Shown: positions 7,787 to 16,214, counted from the stretch's first letter. The stretch: 45,761 nucleotides of DNA from Bacillota bacterium (GCA_030540195.1 JAUNWT010000009.1:1-45761), one strand, 5' to 3'. The notes: generated from the sequence alone by a model not told the origin. Numbers and translations are program-made.

Positions 7787-8587
7787 TTATCCTTTAAAAC
7801 AATCATGTGCTTCTTGTACGACTTGTTCTATTTGAAGTAAAGAATTCGTTCCTCCAACTTTAAAATGCGCTAAAAATTCAATATTTCCTTCACCACCAGT
7901 AATTGGTGAAAATGTTAAGTTTTGAATACTGAAGTGACAGTCATTTGCATAAGAAATCACATTTTCAATAACTCTTTGATGAATCTTAGCATCTTTAACA
8001 ATTCCTTTTTTTCCCACATCTTCTCTGCCTGCTTCAAATTGTGGCTTGATTAATGCAACAATATCATCACCCTCATTTAAAATATCTTTTAAAGGTTCAA
8101 AAATAAGTTTTAATGAAATAAACGAAACATCAATTGTTGCAATATTTGGTAATTCATATTCAAATAAATCAGATGTTGCATGTCTAAAGTTCGTTTTTTC
8201 TTTAACAACAACACGTGGATCATTTCTTAATTTCCAAACAAGCTGATTTGTACCTACATCAACAGCGTATACACGTTTTGCACCATTTTGTAAAGCACAA
8301 TCTGTAAAACCACCTGTTGAAGAGCCAATATCGACCATAACACGATCAGCCATTGAAATATCAAAATATTTAAGAGCCTTTTCAAGCTTTAAACCACCTC
8401 GAGAGACATAAGGCATCACAGAGCCTTTGACAAACAATTCCATATCAACTGGTACTTTTGTTCCAGGCTTATCAATTATTTCATGATCATTATGAACAAT
8501 TCCTGCCATGATTGCACGTTTGGCTTTTTCTCTTGAATCAAAAAAACCTTGTTCAACTAACAATAAATCAATTCTCTTTTTTTCCAT
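7787..8587 (-). CDS. tlyA: TlyA-family rRNA 2'-O-methyltransferase
   Basis: The 266-residue protein has an N-terminal S4 RNA-binding domain (MEKKRIDLLLVEQGFFDSRE to about residue 60). A Rossmann methyltransferase of the FtsJ type follows, with SAM motif VDIGSSTGGFTDC and DVGTNQLVWKLR. Mycobacterial TlyA methylates 16S and 23S rRNA cytidines; the old 'hemolysin' name is not supported by any motif. ATG 8587 follows GAGGAA; an upstream in-frame GTG at 8602 overlaps that site. The start overlaps the 3' end of dxs by 20 bases. This matches Bacillus yqxC between dxs and recN. Confidence 0.92.
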   Translation of the reverse strand: MEKKRIDLLLVEQGFFDSREKAKRAIMAGIVHNDHEIIDKPGTKVPVDMELFVKGSVMPYVSRGGLKLEKALKYFDISMADRVMVDIGSSTGGFTDCALQNGAKRVYAVDVGTNQLVWKLRNDPRVVVKEKTNFRHATSDLFEYELPNIATIDVSFISLKLIFEPLKDILNEGDDIVALIKPQFEAGREDVGKKGIVKDAKIHQRVIENVISYANDCHFSIQNLTFSPITGGEGNIEFLAHFKVGGTNSLLQIEQVVQEAHDCFKG

Positions 8588-10445
8588 TAAGTAATTCCTC
8601 ACATTTTAATAATAACGATTTAATATCTACATGTTCATCTTCTAAAATTTCATTCACTGTTCCTTGTTTTGAAAAATGATCATGAATTGCGATATGTTCA
8701 AAGCTTCTTAAAATCTTATTTTCATTACAATATGTAAGTAATATAGAGCCTAGCGAACCTGTTTTTAAAACAGTTTCATAGACAACAATCGGCTTTTCAT
8801 CATTTTTAAAAACGGTATATACCATATTATAATCTATTGGTTTAATAAACCTGGCATTAATTAAACGAATAGGTAAATAATTATCTTCAATCATATTTTT
8901 AACTTTCATTACATTTTCGCCATAACAAATAACAGTTAATTCATAATTTTCTTCATGACATTCTATTGTCCATGTTCCAATTTTTAATGTTTCATGATAA
9001 TCAACGGGATGATCATCTATGCTTCCTCTTGGAATACGTAAAAAATAAGGCTTGTTAAAATCATTGAAGCATGTATTAACATATGTTCTCAATTCTTTAG
9101 CATCTTTAGGAGCAAAATAAATAATATTAGGTATTGGTGTTAAAAAACCAATATCAAAAACACCGTGATGTGTTGGACCATCTTCACCAACGATTCCGGC
9201 ACGATCAATACTGCATAAACAAGGTAGTTTCATACGAGCAATATCATGGTTAATTTGATCATAAGCTCTTTGAATAAAAGAAGAATAGACAGAAATAAAT
9301 GGCTTTTTCTTAGACATCGATAATCCAGCAGCAAAAGTCATCGCATGTTCTTCTGCAATTCCTACGTCAAAACAGCGCTCTGGAAAGACTTTAAAAAGAT
9401 TATCCATTGCAGAACCTTTCATCATAGCAGGTGTAATCGCAGTAATATCCTTATCAATCTTCATCCATTGAAATACTTGATCAGAAACAATTGATGACCA
9501 AGATTTTTTATTTGTAGATTTTAAAACATTTCCTGTTTTTACATTAAAAGGTGGCGTTCCATGCCATTTTCCTTCTTTATCATTTTCTGCATAAGAATAG
9601 CCTCTTCCTTTTTCTGTAACAACATGCACAACAACACTTTTTTTATTTGTCTTTGCGATATTTAAAACACGAATAAGTTCTTCTATATTATGTCCATCAA
9701 TGGGACCTAAATAATCCATACCAAAATCTTCAAAAATAGTATCATTTAAAAAACCATGTTTTACAAAATCTTTTAAATATTTTGTAGCCTTATAAACTCC
9801 TTCGCCAAGTTTACCTTTTTGTAATATTGTACGATAATCATCTTTCATACGATTATAGGTATTAGATATACGTATATTATTTAAAAAATTATTCATCGCA
9901 CCGGTACTTTTAGAAATAGACATTTGATTATCATTTAAAATCAAAATAACCTTATTTTGCGTCGAACCTAAATGATTAAGCGCTTCTAAAGATTCACCAC
10001 CAACAACAGCTCCATCACCAATAACAGGTACAACATCAAAATGTTCATGATTCAAATCTCTCGCAACCGCCATGGCAACCGCGGCCGAAAGTGCAGTAGA
10101 AGAATGTCCGGCTTCCCAAACATCATGTTCGCTTTCGCAACGTTTTTGAAACCCTGATAAGCCATTAAACTGACGTAATGTTGGGAATTGACTTGCTCTC
10201 CCTGTTAAGATTTTATGAACATAACTTTGATGTCCAACATCAAAAAAAATCTTATCCTTTGGTGAATTAAAAACATAGTGCAACGCAATTGTAAGTTCAA
10301 CAATTCCTAAGTTACTTGACAAATGCCCACCTGTTTTTGAAACAGATTGAATAATGAATTGACGAATTTCATACGCTAATTCATTTAATTCATCTATATT
10401 CATTTCCATTAAAAAACTTGGATCTTTTATTTTATTTAAATCCAT
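8568..10445 (-). CDS. dxs: 1-Deoxy-D-xylulose-5-phosphate synthase
   Basis: First enzyme of the non-mevalonate isoprenoid pathway. It condenses pyruvate and glyceraldehyde-3-phosphate with thiamine diphosphate. The 625-residue length is normal. The ThDP motif GDGAVVGGESLEALNHLG...LNDNQMSIS is complete, and the transketolase catalytic segments DVGHQSYVHKILTGR and GIAEEHAMTFAAGL are present, followed by the C-terminal domain. The stop codon of ispA directly abuts the ATG (TAAATG), which implies translational coupling. Together with ispA it feeds undecaprenyl and other isoprenoids. Confidence 0.97.
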   Translation of the reverse strand: MDLNKIKDPSFLMEMNIDELNELAYEIRQFIIQSVSKTGGHLSSNLGIVELTIALHYVFNSPKDKIFFDVGHQSYVHKILTGRASQFPTLRQFNGLSGFQKRCESEHDVWEAGHSSTALSAAVAMAVARDLNHEHFDVVPVIGDGAVVGGESLEALNHLGSTQNKVILILNDNQMSISKSTGAMNNFLNNIRISNTYNRMKDDYRTILQKGKLGEGVYKATKYLKDFVKHGFLNDTIFEDFGMDYLGPIDGHNIEELIRVLNIAKTNKKSVVVHVVTEKGRGYSYAENDKEGKWHGTPPFNVKTGNVLKSTNKKSWSSIVSDQVFQWMKIDKDITAITPAMMKGSAMDNLFKVFPERCFDVGIAEEHAMTFAAGLSMSKKKPFISVYSSFIQRAYDQINHDIARMKLPCLCSIDRAGIVGEDGPTHHGVFDIGFLTPIPNIIYFAPKDAKELRTYVNTCFNDFNKPYFLRIPRGSIDDHPVDYHETLKIGTWTIECHEENYELTVICYGENVMKVKNMIEDNYLPIRLINARFIKPIDYNMVYTVFKNDEKPIVVYETVLKTGSLGSILLTYCNENKILRSFEHIAIHDHFSKQGTVNEILEDEHVDIKSLLLKCEELLNGKKEN

Positions 10446-11294
10446 TTAACTCACTCTTTTCCATAATAGCTCAATAATTTCAATAATTAAGCCATGATTA
10501 ATTGATAAAGAATAAACAAGCTCGATGGCTTCTTTAAATAATTTACCTACTTCTTTTTGTGAAGCTTCAACACCTATTAAAGTCGTATACGTTTCTTTAT
10601 GATTACTTGCATCACTACCTACAGGTTTTCCTAAAGTTTTACTATCAGAAATCACATCTAAAATATCATCTTGAATTTGAAATGCAAGACCTACTTTATA
10701 TCCAATCTCTTTTAAAACTTCTACATCTTGAGGACTTGCAATTAATCCACCGAGTTGAAAAGCGCATGATAACAATTTACCTGTTTTATAATGATGAATG
10801 GTATTGAGCATATCGATAGATAATTTTTTATTTTCATTTTCAATATCTAATTCTTGTCCATAAATCATTCCCGAAATACCACTTGCTTGATAAAGACAGG
10901 AAATCAAAGCAATTTTTAAATCACTATCCAAAGATGTTTTAATGATAATATTTACCGCTTCATTTAATAAACCATCGCCAGCTAAAATAGCCGTCGCTTC
11001 ACCATATTGTTTATGACATGTTGGTTTTCCTCTTCTTAGATCATCATTATCCATTCCAGGTAAATCATCATGAATCAAAGAATATGTATGAATCATTTCT
11101 AAAGCACACGCTACATCAAGATAATCATGATAGTTTTGATTGTAAGCTCTAATGACTTGTAAAACAATAAAAGGTCTAATTCTTTTTCCACCGGCTTGTA
11201 AAGAATAAAGCATAGCTTCTTTTACTTTACTTTGTGGATAATCATTTAAAATTGTTTCTAATCTTTGATTGATTTCATTTATAATATTATTCAT
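10446..11294 (-). CDS. ispA: Farnesyl diphosphate synthase
   Basis: Short-chain trans-prenyltransferase that makes farnesyl diphosphate from DMAPP and IPP in the cytoplasm. At 282 residues it is typical. The first aspartate-rich motif is DDLPGMDNDDLRRGK and the second is QIQDDILDV. The N-terminal substrate-binding GGKRIRP is also present. I chose ATG 11294, six bases after GGTG; the in-frame GTG at 11303 is part of that ribosome site. It overlaps xseB by eight bases and abuts dxs, giving an xseA-xseB-ispA-dxs-tlyA-recN operon. Confidence 0.95.
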   Translation of the reverse strand: MNNIINEINQRLETILNDYPQSKVKEAMLYSLQAGGKRIRPFIVLQVIRAYNQNYHDYLDVACALEMIHTYSLIHDDLPGMDNDDLRRGKPTCHKQYGEATAILAGDGLLNEAVNIIIKTSLDSDLKIALISCLYQASGISGMIYGQELDIENENKKLSIDMLNTIHHYKTGKLLSCAFQLGGLIASPQDVEVLKEIGYKVGLAFQIQDDILDVISDSKTLGKPVGSDASNHKETYTTLIGVEASQKEVGKLFKEAIELVYSLSINHGLIIEIIELLWKRVS

Positions 11295-11511
11295 GTTGAT
11301 CACCTACATTGAAGTCTTCAATCTTTCCATTTAAAAGAATCTTTGCAACTTTATCCTCAACATTATTTATTTTTTTTGAACAGTAATTAGAAAGTTGAAT
11401 ACCTTCTTGAAACAAATCAACACTTTGATCTAAAGAAGTTGTATCTTTTTCTAATAATTGAACAATTTCTTCTAAACGATTTAACGCTTGTTCAAATGTC
11501 ATATTTTCCAT
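11287..11511 (-). CDS. xseB: Exodeoxyribonuclease VII small subunit
   Basis: 74-residue helical subunit that coats the coiled-coil of XseA in exonuclease VII. The family signature is clear: FEQALNRLEEIVQLLEKDTTSLDQSVDLFQEGIQL is recognisable as TFEqal.rLEeIV..LE......le.sl.l.eeG. Shine-Dalgarno AAGGAGTG is well placed before ATG 11511, four bases after the xseA stop. It overlaps ispA by eight bases, which suggests coupled translation. Confidence 0.95.
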   Translation of the reverse strand: MENMTFEQALNRLEEIVQLLEKDTTSLDQSVDLFQEGIQLSNYCSKKINNVEDKVAKILLNGKIEDFNVGDQHE

Positions 11512-11515
11512 TCTA

Positions 11516-12841
11516 TCACTCCTTATGCACTATTGCATTTACATAGCCATCTTTAAAAAGAATTGCTATTTCATCTTGATTAGAAACATCATCTACCGAA
11601 GAAATGTTTTTGTCATTTTTACTGACAATAGCATATCCTCTTTCCAAAGTATGAAGTGGACTTAAAGCATTTAATTTTGAAACTAAAGACATAAAATCTG
11701 TTTTACTATATTTGATTTTATGTTCCATATTCATTTTTAATAAATTCACTTGTGTAGCAATACGCTGATTATATTCATTAATAAAGATTTCATTACGAGA
11801 ACTTAAAACAAGACTTAATTCTTTTTGTTTTGTTTTAGAAATTAGTAATCTGTTTTTTATTCCATTAATTAATCTTTCTTGAAGATGATTTAAATATTGT
11901 GCTGAATCACCATAAATTTTTTCAGGATTATTAAATAAATAATAATTTTCATAGCGTATTAATTCTTTTTTTGATGATTCAATCTTATATTTCATATTTG
12001 TTTTCAATAAGTTAGTAAGCTGCATTATATTATCTTGCATCTCTAATAAATTAGGTGTTGCCTTAATAGCTGCTGCAGTTGGTGTCAAAGCACGAAAATC
12101 ACTGACATAATCACAAATTGTAAAATCTGTTTCATGTCCTACACCTGTAATAATTGGTGTTTTTAAATCAAAGATTGTTCTTGCAAGTGCTTCTTCATTA
12201 AAGTTCCATAAATGTTCTAAAGAGCCACCACCTCTTGCTAGAATAATCGTATTAAATTTTAATTGATCTACATATTTTAAAGTTTCAATAATATGAAGAT
12301 AGGCATCTTTTCCTTGAACTGGTATTGGAAAAATAATAACACGACAAACTGGAAACCTTGATTTAATTGTTTGCATAACATCCATTAAAGCAGCACTAGG
12401 ATATGCCGAAAGTACAGCAATTTTACTTGGATATAAAGGAATATCCTTCTTATATTTTGAATCGAATAATCCTTCTTGATACAATTTCTTTTTCAAAGCC
12501 TCAAATTGTAAATATAAAGCACCGATACCATCAGGTTCAATTGTTCTTACAATAAGTTGATTATAGCCAGTAACTGCATAAACAGAGACACTTGCTTCTA
12601 TTAAAACATGATCTCCATTTTTTAAATCAAATGTTAATTGTGTGGCAAAACCTTTATACATAATGGCACTTATATTTGATTTTTCATCTTTTAAAGTAAA
12701 ATATAAATGTCCAGAATTAATATTTCTTTTTAGGTTAGAAACCTCACCTTTTATATAAATAATCTGTAATTGAGAATCTATATCTACTTTTCTTTTTAAA
12801 TAGTTATTTAACGCAGAAACCGTTAGATATTTTTTATTCAA
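11516..12841 (-). CDS. xseA: Exodeoxyribonuclease VII large subunit
   Basis: Catalytic subunit of the bidirectional single-strand exonuclease used in repair, 441 residues. The N-terminal OB-fold (about 5-105) contains the diagnostic IKGEVSNLK...SGHLYFTLKD. The catalytic domain shows SAYPSAALMDV, RGGGSLEHLWNFNEE, TPIITGVGHETDFTI and DFRALTPTAAA. A long charged helical region follows (about 270-390). The start is a TTG at 12841 that overlaps the nusB stop (TTGAATAA); no ATG exists near the conserved N-terminus. The weak start and overlap suggest that expression depends on nusB translation. Confidence 0.94.
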   Translation of the reverse strand: MNKKYLTVSALNNYLKRKVDIDSQLQIIYIKGEVSNLKRNINSGHLYFTLKDEKSNISAIMYKGFATQLTFDLKNGDHVLIEASVSVYAVTGYNQLIVRTIEPDGIGALYLQFEALKKKLYQEGLFDSKYKKDIPLYPSKIAVLSAYPSAALMDVMQTIKSRFPVCRVIIFPIPVQGKDAYLHIIETLKYVDQLKFNTIILARGGGSLEHLWNFNEEALARTIFDLKTPIITGVGHETDFTICDYVSDFRALTPTAAAIKATPNLLEMQDNIMQLTNLLKTNMKYKIESSKKELIRYENYYLFNNPEKIYGDSAQYLNHLQERLINGIKNRLLISKTKQKELSLVLSSRNEIFINEYNQRIATQVNLLKMNMEHKIKYSKTDFMSLVSKLNALSPLHTLERGYAIVSKNDKNISSVDDVSNQDEIAILFKDGYVNAIVHKE

Positions 12842-13232
12842 TAGATGCTAAAACTCCATTAATAAATTTATAAGTATCCTCATCACAGTATTTTTTAGCA
12901 AGTTCAACTGCTTGATTAACAACGATTTCTTTTGAATAATCGTTAAGTTCATAGATAGAAACATAAAGAATTGCTTTTTCCATTAGAGAAAGTCTTTCTA
13001 ATGTCCATCCTTTTTTCAAATGTTCTTGAATAAGAGGTTTGTATTCATCAATTCGTGAAATTGTATTAAATACAAGTGTTTTGCATAAAGCAACTTCTCT
13101 TTCTTCCATTCTAGGCTTATAATAGTTATTTAAATAATTTTCAATTTCTTCATCTGTAGCATTTGTTAATAAATATTGGTAAACAGCAATAACTGCTTTT
13201 TCTCTAATTAATTTTTTTCTTACTTTTTCCAT
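12834..13232 (-). CDS. nusB: Transcription antitermination factor NusB
   Basis: 132-residue all-helical protein that, with NusE/S10, binds boxA RNA during rRNA antitermination. The N-terminal arginine/lysine-rich stretch, the central LVFNTISRIDEYKPLIQEHLKKGW and the C-terminal IVVNQAVELAKKYCDEDTYKFINGVL match the family. GGAAGGA precedes ATG 13232. It is the first gene of an operon with xseA after the asp23 terminator. In Bacillus folD lies between nusB and xseA; it is absent here. Confidence 0.93.
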   Translation of the reverse strand: MEKVRKKLIREKAVIAVYQYLLTNATDEEIENYLNNYYKPRMEEREVALCKTLVFNTISRIDEYKPLIQEHLKKGWTLERLSLMEKAILYVSIYELNDYSKEIVVNQAVELAKKYCDEDTYKFINGVLASIE

Positions 13233-13295
13233 AAAACATTTCCTTCCAAAAATATATTACTATTTTATCATATATTTGATTTAATTTAAACAAAT

Positions 13296-13320
13296 AAAAA
13301 GGAATCGTTTAAACAATTCC
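13296..13320 (-). terminator. Terminator after asp23
   Basis: GGAATTGTTT and AAACGATTCC (13301-13320) are near-perfect complements followed on the minus strand by TTTTT (13296-13300). The stem begins at the asp23 stop codon and separates asp23 from nusB. Confidence 0.65.
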
Positions 13321-13634
13321 TAAAATTTAATTTTATTAACATTAATGTTAACTTTTACATTTCTAAATCCAATATATCGATCAATCGCATTAACAATTTC
13401 ACTTTGAATTTGGTTAACAACTTTTCCAACATTTAAACCATAATCAATACTAATATTTAAATCAATAACAACTTGGTTATGATCATTGATTTCAACATTA
13501 ACGGCACCTTTTCCACCGTCAAAATCAACACCTTCTATTTTACTCATTTCATGAGTTGTAATAGATTGAAAAACTGATAATTCAATATATTGTTCACCTA
13601 AATTATTTTTCTTTTCTACAACATAATATTCCAT
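13320..13634 (-). CDS. Asp23/Gls24 family protein (YqhY-like)
   Basis: 104-residue protein of the Asp23/Gls24 (DUF322) family. The recognisable part is the central GVDFDGGKGAVNVEINDHNQVVIDLNISIDYG followed by NVGKVVNQIQSEIVNAIDRYIG and a final beta strand (VKVNINVNKIKF). The neighbour arrangement (before nusB, after the spoIIIA locus) matches Bacillus yqhY, which affects acetyl-CoA carboxylase regulation; the accBC genes that flank yqhY in Bacillus are missing. GAAGGAG precedes ATG 13634. The role here is unproven. Confidence 0.85.
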   Translation of the reverse strand: MEYYVVEKKNNLGEQYIELSVFQSITTHEMSKIEGVDFDGGKGAVNVEINDHNQVVIDLNISIDYGLNVGKVVNQIQSEIVNAIDRYIGFRNVKVNINVNKIKF

Positions 13635-13694
13635 ATGATTACTCCTTCTTTAACTATACCTATATTCTATATAAAATTGACCAATTATTCAAGT

Positions 13695-14156
13695 TTAGTC
13701 TTCTACAAACTTTACTTCAATATCAAATTTATTATTATATTTCCCTTGAATACATTTAATAACACGATTCGCATCTTTTGAAGTTGCCTCTTTTAACTTT
13801 ATAACAACTTTTAAGAGGGCATCATCAAGTTCTACAAAACATTCTTTATATCCTTTTTCTTTTAATAATTTACATATCGTATTTTCAGTTTCAATATCTG
13901 TATTTGTTTTTTCTATTGATGTTAATGCTTCTTGTATTTGTTTTTTAGATGATTTGGCTGAAGCAATCACATCATTATTTTCAGCAAGTGCATTTTCATG
14001 GCTTTCATTCAATTGATTTTGAAGAACTTCTATTTTACTAAGTTGTTTTGTTTGAATATTTGCTTGTTGATCAATAGGTGGTACAACTAAATAATAAACA
14101 GACAAAACAAGAATAAGTGTAAAAAGTGATAAAAAAGTAATGGCTTGTTTGTTCAT
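13695..14156 (-). CDS. spoIIIAH: Stage III sporulation protein AH
   Basis: 153-residue protein with one N-terminal membrane anchor (AITFLSLFTLILVLSVYYLVVPP) and an extracytoplasmic region that is helical and then alpha/beta. In Bacillus, SpoIIIAH in the mother-cell membrane binds forespore SpoIIQ and forms a ring/channel. The 'LSVYY...P' end of the anchor and the C-terminal ring-building fold (VVIKLKEATSKDANRVIKCI) match the family. ATG 14156 follows GAGAGGGG; 14177 is an earlier but poorer start. It stands alone between efp and asp23, with none of spoIIIAA-AG beside it. Confidence 0.85.
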   Translation of the reverse strand: MNKQAITFLSLFTLILVLSVYYLVVPPIDQQANIQTKQLSKIEVLQNQLNESHENALAENNDVIASAKSSKKQIQEALTSIEKTNTDIETENTICKLLKEKGYKECFVELDDALLKVVIKLKEATSKDANRVIKCIQGKYNNKFDIEVKFVED

Positions 14157-14176
14157 ATAAAATCCCCTCTCTATCA

Positions 14177-14207
14177 TTTATATGAAAAGTTCTTCTTTAT
14201 ATGAAAA
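14177..14207. repeat. Direct repeat in the spoIIIAH leader
   Basis: TTTATATGAAAA occurs twice, at 14177-14188 and 14196-14207, with a 19-base period, between the efp terminator and the spoIIIAH start. Read on the minus strand it gives two TTTTCATATAAA units. CATA-type elements occur in sporulation sigma-E promoters, so it may be a promoter or a binding-site pair. This is inference only. Confidence 0.4.
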
Positions 14208-14230
14208 AACACTAGAATAATCTAGTGTTT
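14201..14230 (-). terminator. Terminator of efp
   Basis: AAACACTAGA and TCTAGTGTTT pair around the loop TTAT, followed by a T-run and C on the minus strand. The stem begins at the efp stop codon. It is a clear rho-independent terminator separating efp from spoIIIAH. Confidence 0.85.
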
Positions 14231-14786
14231 ACGCACGTCCTGAATATTTACCTTCAGCTGTTGAAACAACAACCATTTCCCCTTCATTGATGAATAAAGG
14301 AACTTTAATTTGGAATCCAGTTTCTAAAATAGCATTTTTAGTTGCTCCAGTTGCTGTATCTCCTTTAACAGCTTGTTCAGCTTCTGTAATTTGTAAAGTG
14401 ACTTTATCAGGTAATTGAACACCTAAGACTTCACCTTCAAAGCTACGAATTGTTGCAGTATCACTTTCTTTTAAGAAATTCTTTTCCCATTCTAAGTTTT
14501 CTGCAGGAATCTCGATTTGTTCGTATGTTTCACCATCCATAAATACAAATGCATCCCCTGTATTATATAAGTATTGCATTTCTTTTTTATCAATTTGAGC
14601 TCTTTTTACTTTATCATTTCCACCAAAAGTTAATTCAGTAGTTGATCCAGTACGCAAATTTTTCATTTTAACTTTAATGTTTGCTGCAGCTCTTGCAGTT
14701 TTATTATGAGAATAGTCTAATACGACATATAAATTTCCATCTAATTGGAATGTAATACCAGGTTTTAAATCACTAACGTTAATCAT
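14229..14786 (-). CDS. efp: Elongation factor P
   Basis: 185-residue three-domain factor that rescues ribosomes stalled at polyproline. The C-terminal OB domains end with the family pattern ATGATKNAILETGFQIKVPLFINEGE. The loop that reaches the peptidyl-transferase centre reads SHNKTARAAANIKVK where Bacillus has the KPGKG type loop. Aligned without gaps, the modified residue Lys32 becomes Arg32, and Pro30 becomes Thr. AAAGGAG precedes ATG 14786. It is a single gene with its own terminator, upstream of spoIIIAH as in Bacillus where efp precedes the spoIIIA operon. Confidence 0.95.
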   Translation of the reverse strand: MINVSDLKPGITFQLDGNLYVVLDYSHNKTARAAANIKVKMKNLRTGSTTELTFGGNDKVKRAQIDKKEMQYLYNTGDAFVFMDGETYEQIEIPAENLEWEKNFLKESDTATIRSFEGEVLGVQLPDKVTLQITEAEQAVKGDTATGATKNAILETGFQIKVPLFINEGEMVVVSTAEGKYSGRA

Positions 14787-14854
14787 AATAATCTCCTTTT
14801 TATTAATATTCTTGAAAATTATAACAAAAAATTATTATGAATGGAATATTTTTT

Positions 14855-15229
14855 CTATCTAATTTCTTCTATTTTTTGAACAACATTCCTTTCTCTATTT
14901 AATTCTGCATTGAATTGATGTCTCATATTTTCTTTTTCTATTGTTGTTTCAATCAAATAATAACTTCCCATATCATCTACAGTATAGATAATGGTATAAT
15001 CATCAATAGTTAAATAATTGCTTAATAAAATACTATTTTTATTTTCATATTTATAATTTGCTAATAATACATTTTCAATAAGACGAATTTCATTTACTTC
15101 TTTTAATCCATTAAAACTACGACTATTTAGAATCGTTATTTGACATAGAGAAAAAATATTTAAAGAAAGAATCAAAAGTAAAACGAGGGTTATTTGCAAG
15201 GCAGAGCCTTTATTCGTTTTTAATTTCAT
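14855..15229 (-). CDS. ComGG-position pseudopilin-like protein
   Basis: Last gene of the comG operon, 124 residues. It has a short basic leader (MKLKTNKGSA) and then one hydrophobic helix (LQITLVLLLILSLNIFSL), followed by a soluble beta-rich part. It lacks the standard GFTLIE cleavage motif seen in the preceding genes. That fits a ComGG-type minor component or GspK/PilX-like protein, in the last place of the operon. ATG 15229 follows AGGAAG; the in-frame GTG at 15235 is in that site. It overlaps the previous gene by 20 bases. Confidence 0.65.
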   Translation of the reverse strand: MKLKTNKGSALQITLVLLLILSLNIFSLCQITILNSRSFNGLKEVNEIRLIENVLLANYKYENKNSILLSNYLTIDDYTIIYTVDDMGSYYLIETTIEKENMRHQFNAELNRERNVVQKIEEIR

Positions 15230-15620
15230 AGTCACTTCCTATAATATAACAAGACCATTTATCATTTCTTTTAATTTCCATTCGAATCAAATTATCTCCT
15301 CCTTTAAATTCTACTTCATCAACTGCATTACATAAAATATTATGACCGGGTGTTAAAACTAAACGATCATTCTGTAAGATAACCTGGCATTGTTCATCTT
15401 TTTCGTTTTTAAAAATTAGACTATTTCCATATTCTATGGAATGTGCCGTTACCAATTCTTTAGAAAGTGTTGCTATACCATTTTCTAAACGAGCATCTAT
15501 TTTGTTTCCGTAATTAGAAAAATAAAGTGTTTTGTAAAGGAGTGAACAATTAATAACAATCAACGACGTAATTAAAAGACTTAATAAAACTTCTATGAGT
15601 GTAAAACCTTGTTTAGACAT
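15210..15620 (-). CDS. comGF: Competence minor pseudopilin ComGF
   Basis: 136-residue type IV pilin-like protein. Its prepilin leader MSKQG is followed by FTLIEVLLSLLITSLIVIN, so ComC/PilD-type peptidase should cleave after Gly5 and methylate Phe. The C-terminal ComGF-like domain (LENGIATLSKELVTAHSIEYGNSLIF, then DEVEFKGGDNLIRMEI) fits the family. AAGGAAT precedes ATG 15620. It overlaps both neighbours (comGE and the ComGG-like gene), as is common in comG operons. Confidence 0.85.
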   Translation of the reverse strand: MSKQGFTLIEVLLSLLITSLIVINCSLLYKTLYFSNYGNKIDARLENGIATLSKELVTAHSIEYGNSLIFKNEKDEQCQVILQNDRLVLTPGHNILCNAVDEVEFKGGDNLIRMEIKRNDKWSCYIIGSDYEIKNE

Positions 15621-15820
15621 TGTTCAATTCCTTCTTCCAAATTTATTTTTTGTTCCAAATCACTTTGAATAGAAATATATTCTTGGTATTCTTTATCAAT
15701 TCTTTGTATTGTTTTTCCATTTAATGTATATAACGAAACCAATAGCACAATAACAGATATAAAAACACTAAACGCAAACAAACTTTCAATTAAAGTAAAT
15801 CCTTTACGATTGAAATTCAT
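15593..15820 (-). CDS. comGE: Competence minor pseudopilin ComGE
   Basis: Short 75-residue pseudopilin with leader MNFNRKG and motif FTLIESLFAFSVFISVIVLL, and only about 40 residues after the membrane helix. By position (after comGD, before comGF) it is ComGE. ATG 15820 is preferred over the GTG at 15829 that belongs to its ribosome site AGGAAGTGG. Overlaps with both flanking genes indicate coupled translation. Confidence 0.75.
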   Translation of the reverse strand: MNFNRKGFTLIESLFAFSVFISVIVLLVSLYTLNGKTIQRIDKEYQEYISIQSDLEQKINLEEGIEQCLNKVLHS

Positions 15821-16214
15821 ATTCACCACTTCCTAAATGAAAAACAATTTTAACCTTTTTTTGATTGTTCGCTAAAACAATATGATTGGCCTGATTGATA
15901 TTACCATTTTTATTAAAATAAACTTCTTTAATCTTATCAAAGTAAAATGTATCAGGGAGTTGAAAACCAACTTTTTGTTGATCTTTTAAATAATAAACTT
16001 CTTTTTGACTAAAACATAAATCAATTCTTTGATGGGTAATCAATGATTCTTGTTTTGCTTGGTCAATGATCATTCCCACTTGTTCTTGTACATTTTCAAA
16101 ATTTGATTTATTTTTATGTGTAAAATAATAAGGAATTGTAAGGAGTGTCATTGAAATAATAATAGATAATACAAACAACATTTCAATCATGGTAAAACCT
16201 TTATTTTGAAACAT
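15804..16214 (-). CDS. comGD: Competence minor pseudopilin ComGD
   Basis: 136-residue pseudopilin with leader MFQNKG followed by FTMIEMLFVLSIIISMTLL. The soluble domain begins with a GspH-like helix (VQEQVGMIIDQAKQESLITHQRIDLCFSQK) and has beta strands ending in HLGSGEYEFQS, which resembles ComGD/GspH. ATG 16214 has GGGGA seven bases upstream. It overlaps comGC by 14 bases and comGE by 17. Confidence 0.8.
   Translation of the reverse strand: MFQNKGFTMIEMLFVLSIIISMTLLTIPYYFTHKNKSNFENVQEQVGMIIDQAKQESLITHQRIDLCFSQKEVYYLKDQQKVGFQLPDTFYFDKIKEVYFNKNGNINQANHIVLANNQKKVKIVFHLGSGEYEFQS

Noticed and set aside
7787-8587. 'Hemolysin' annotation often given to TlyA homologues
   Set aside because: S4 plus FtsJ-type methyltransferase motifs are clear; nothing suggests a secreted or pore-forming protein.
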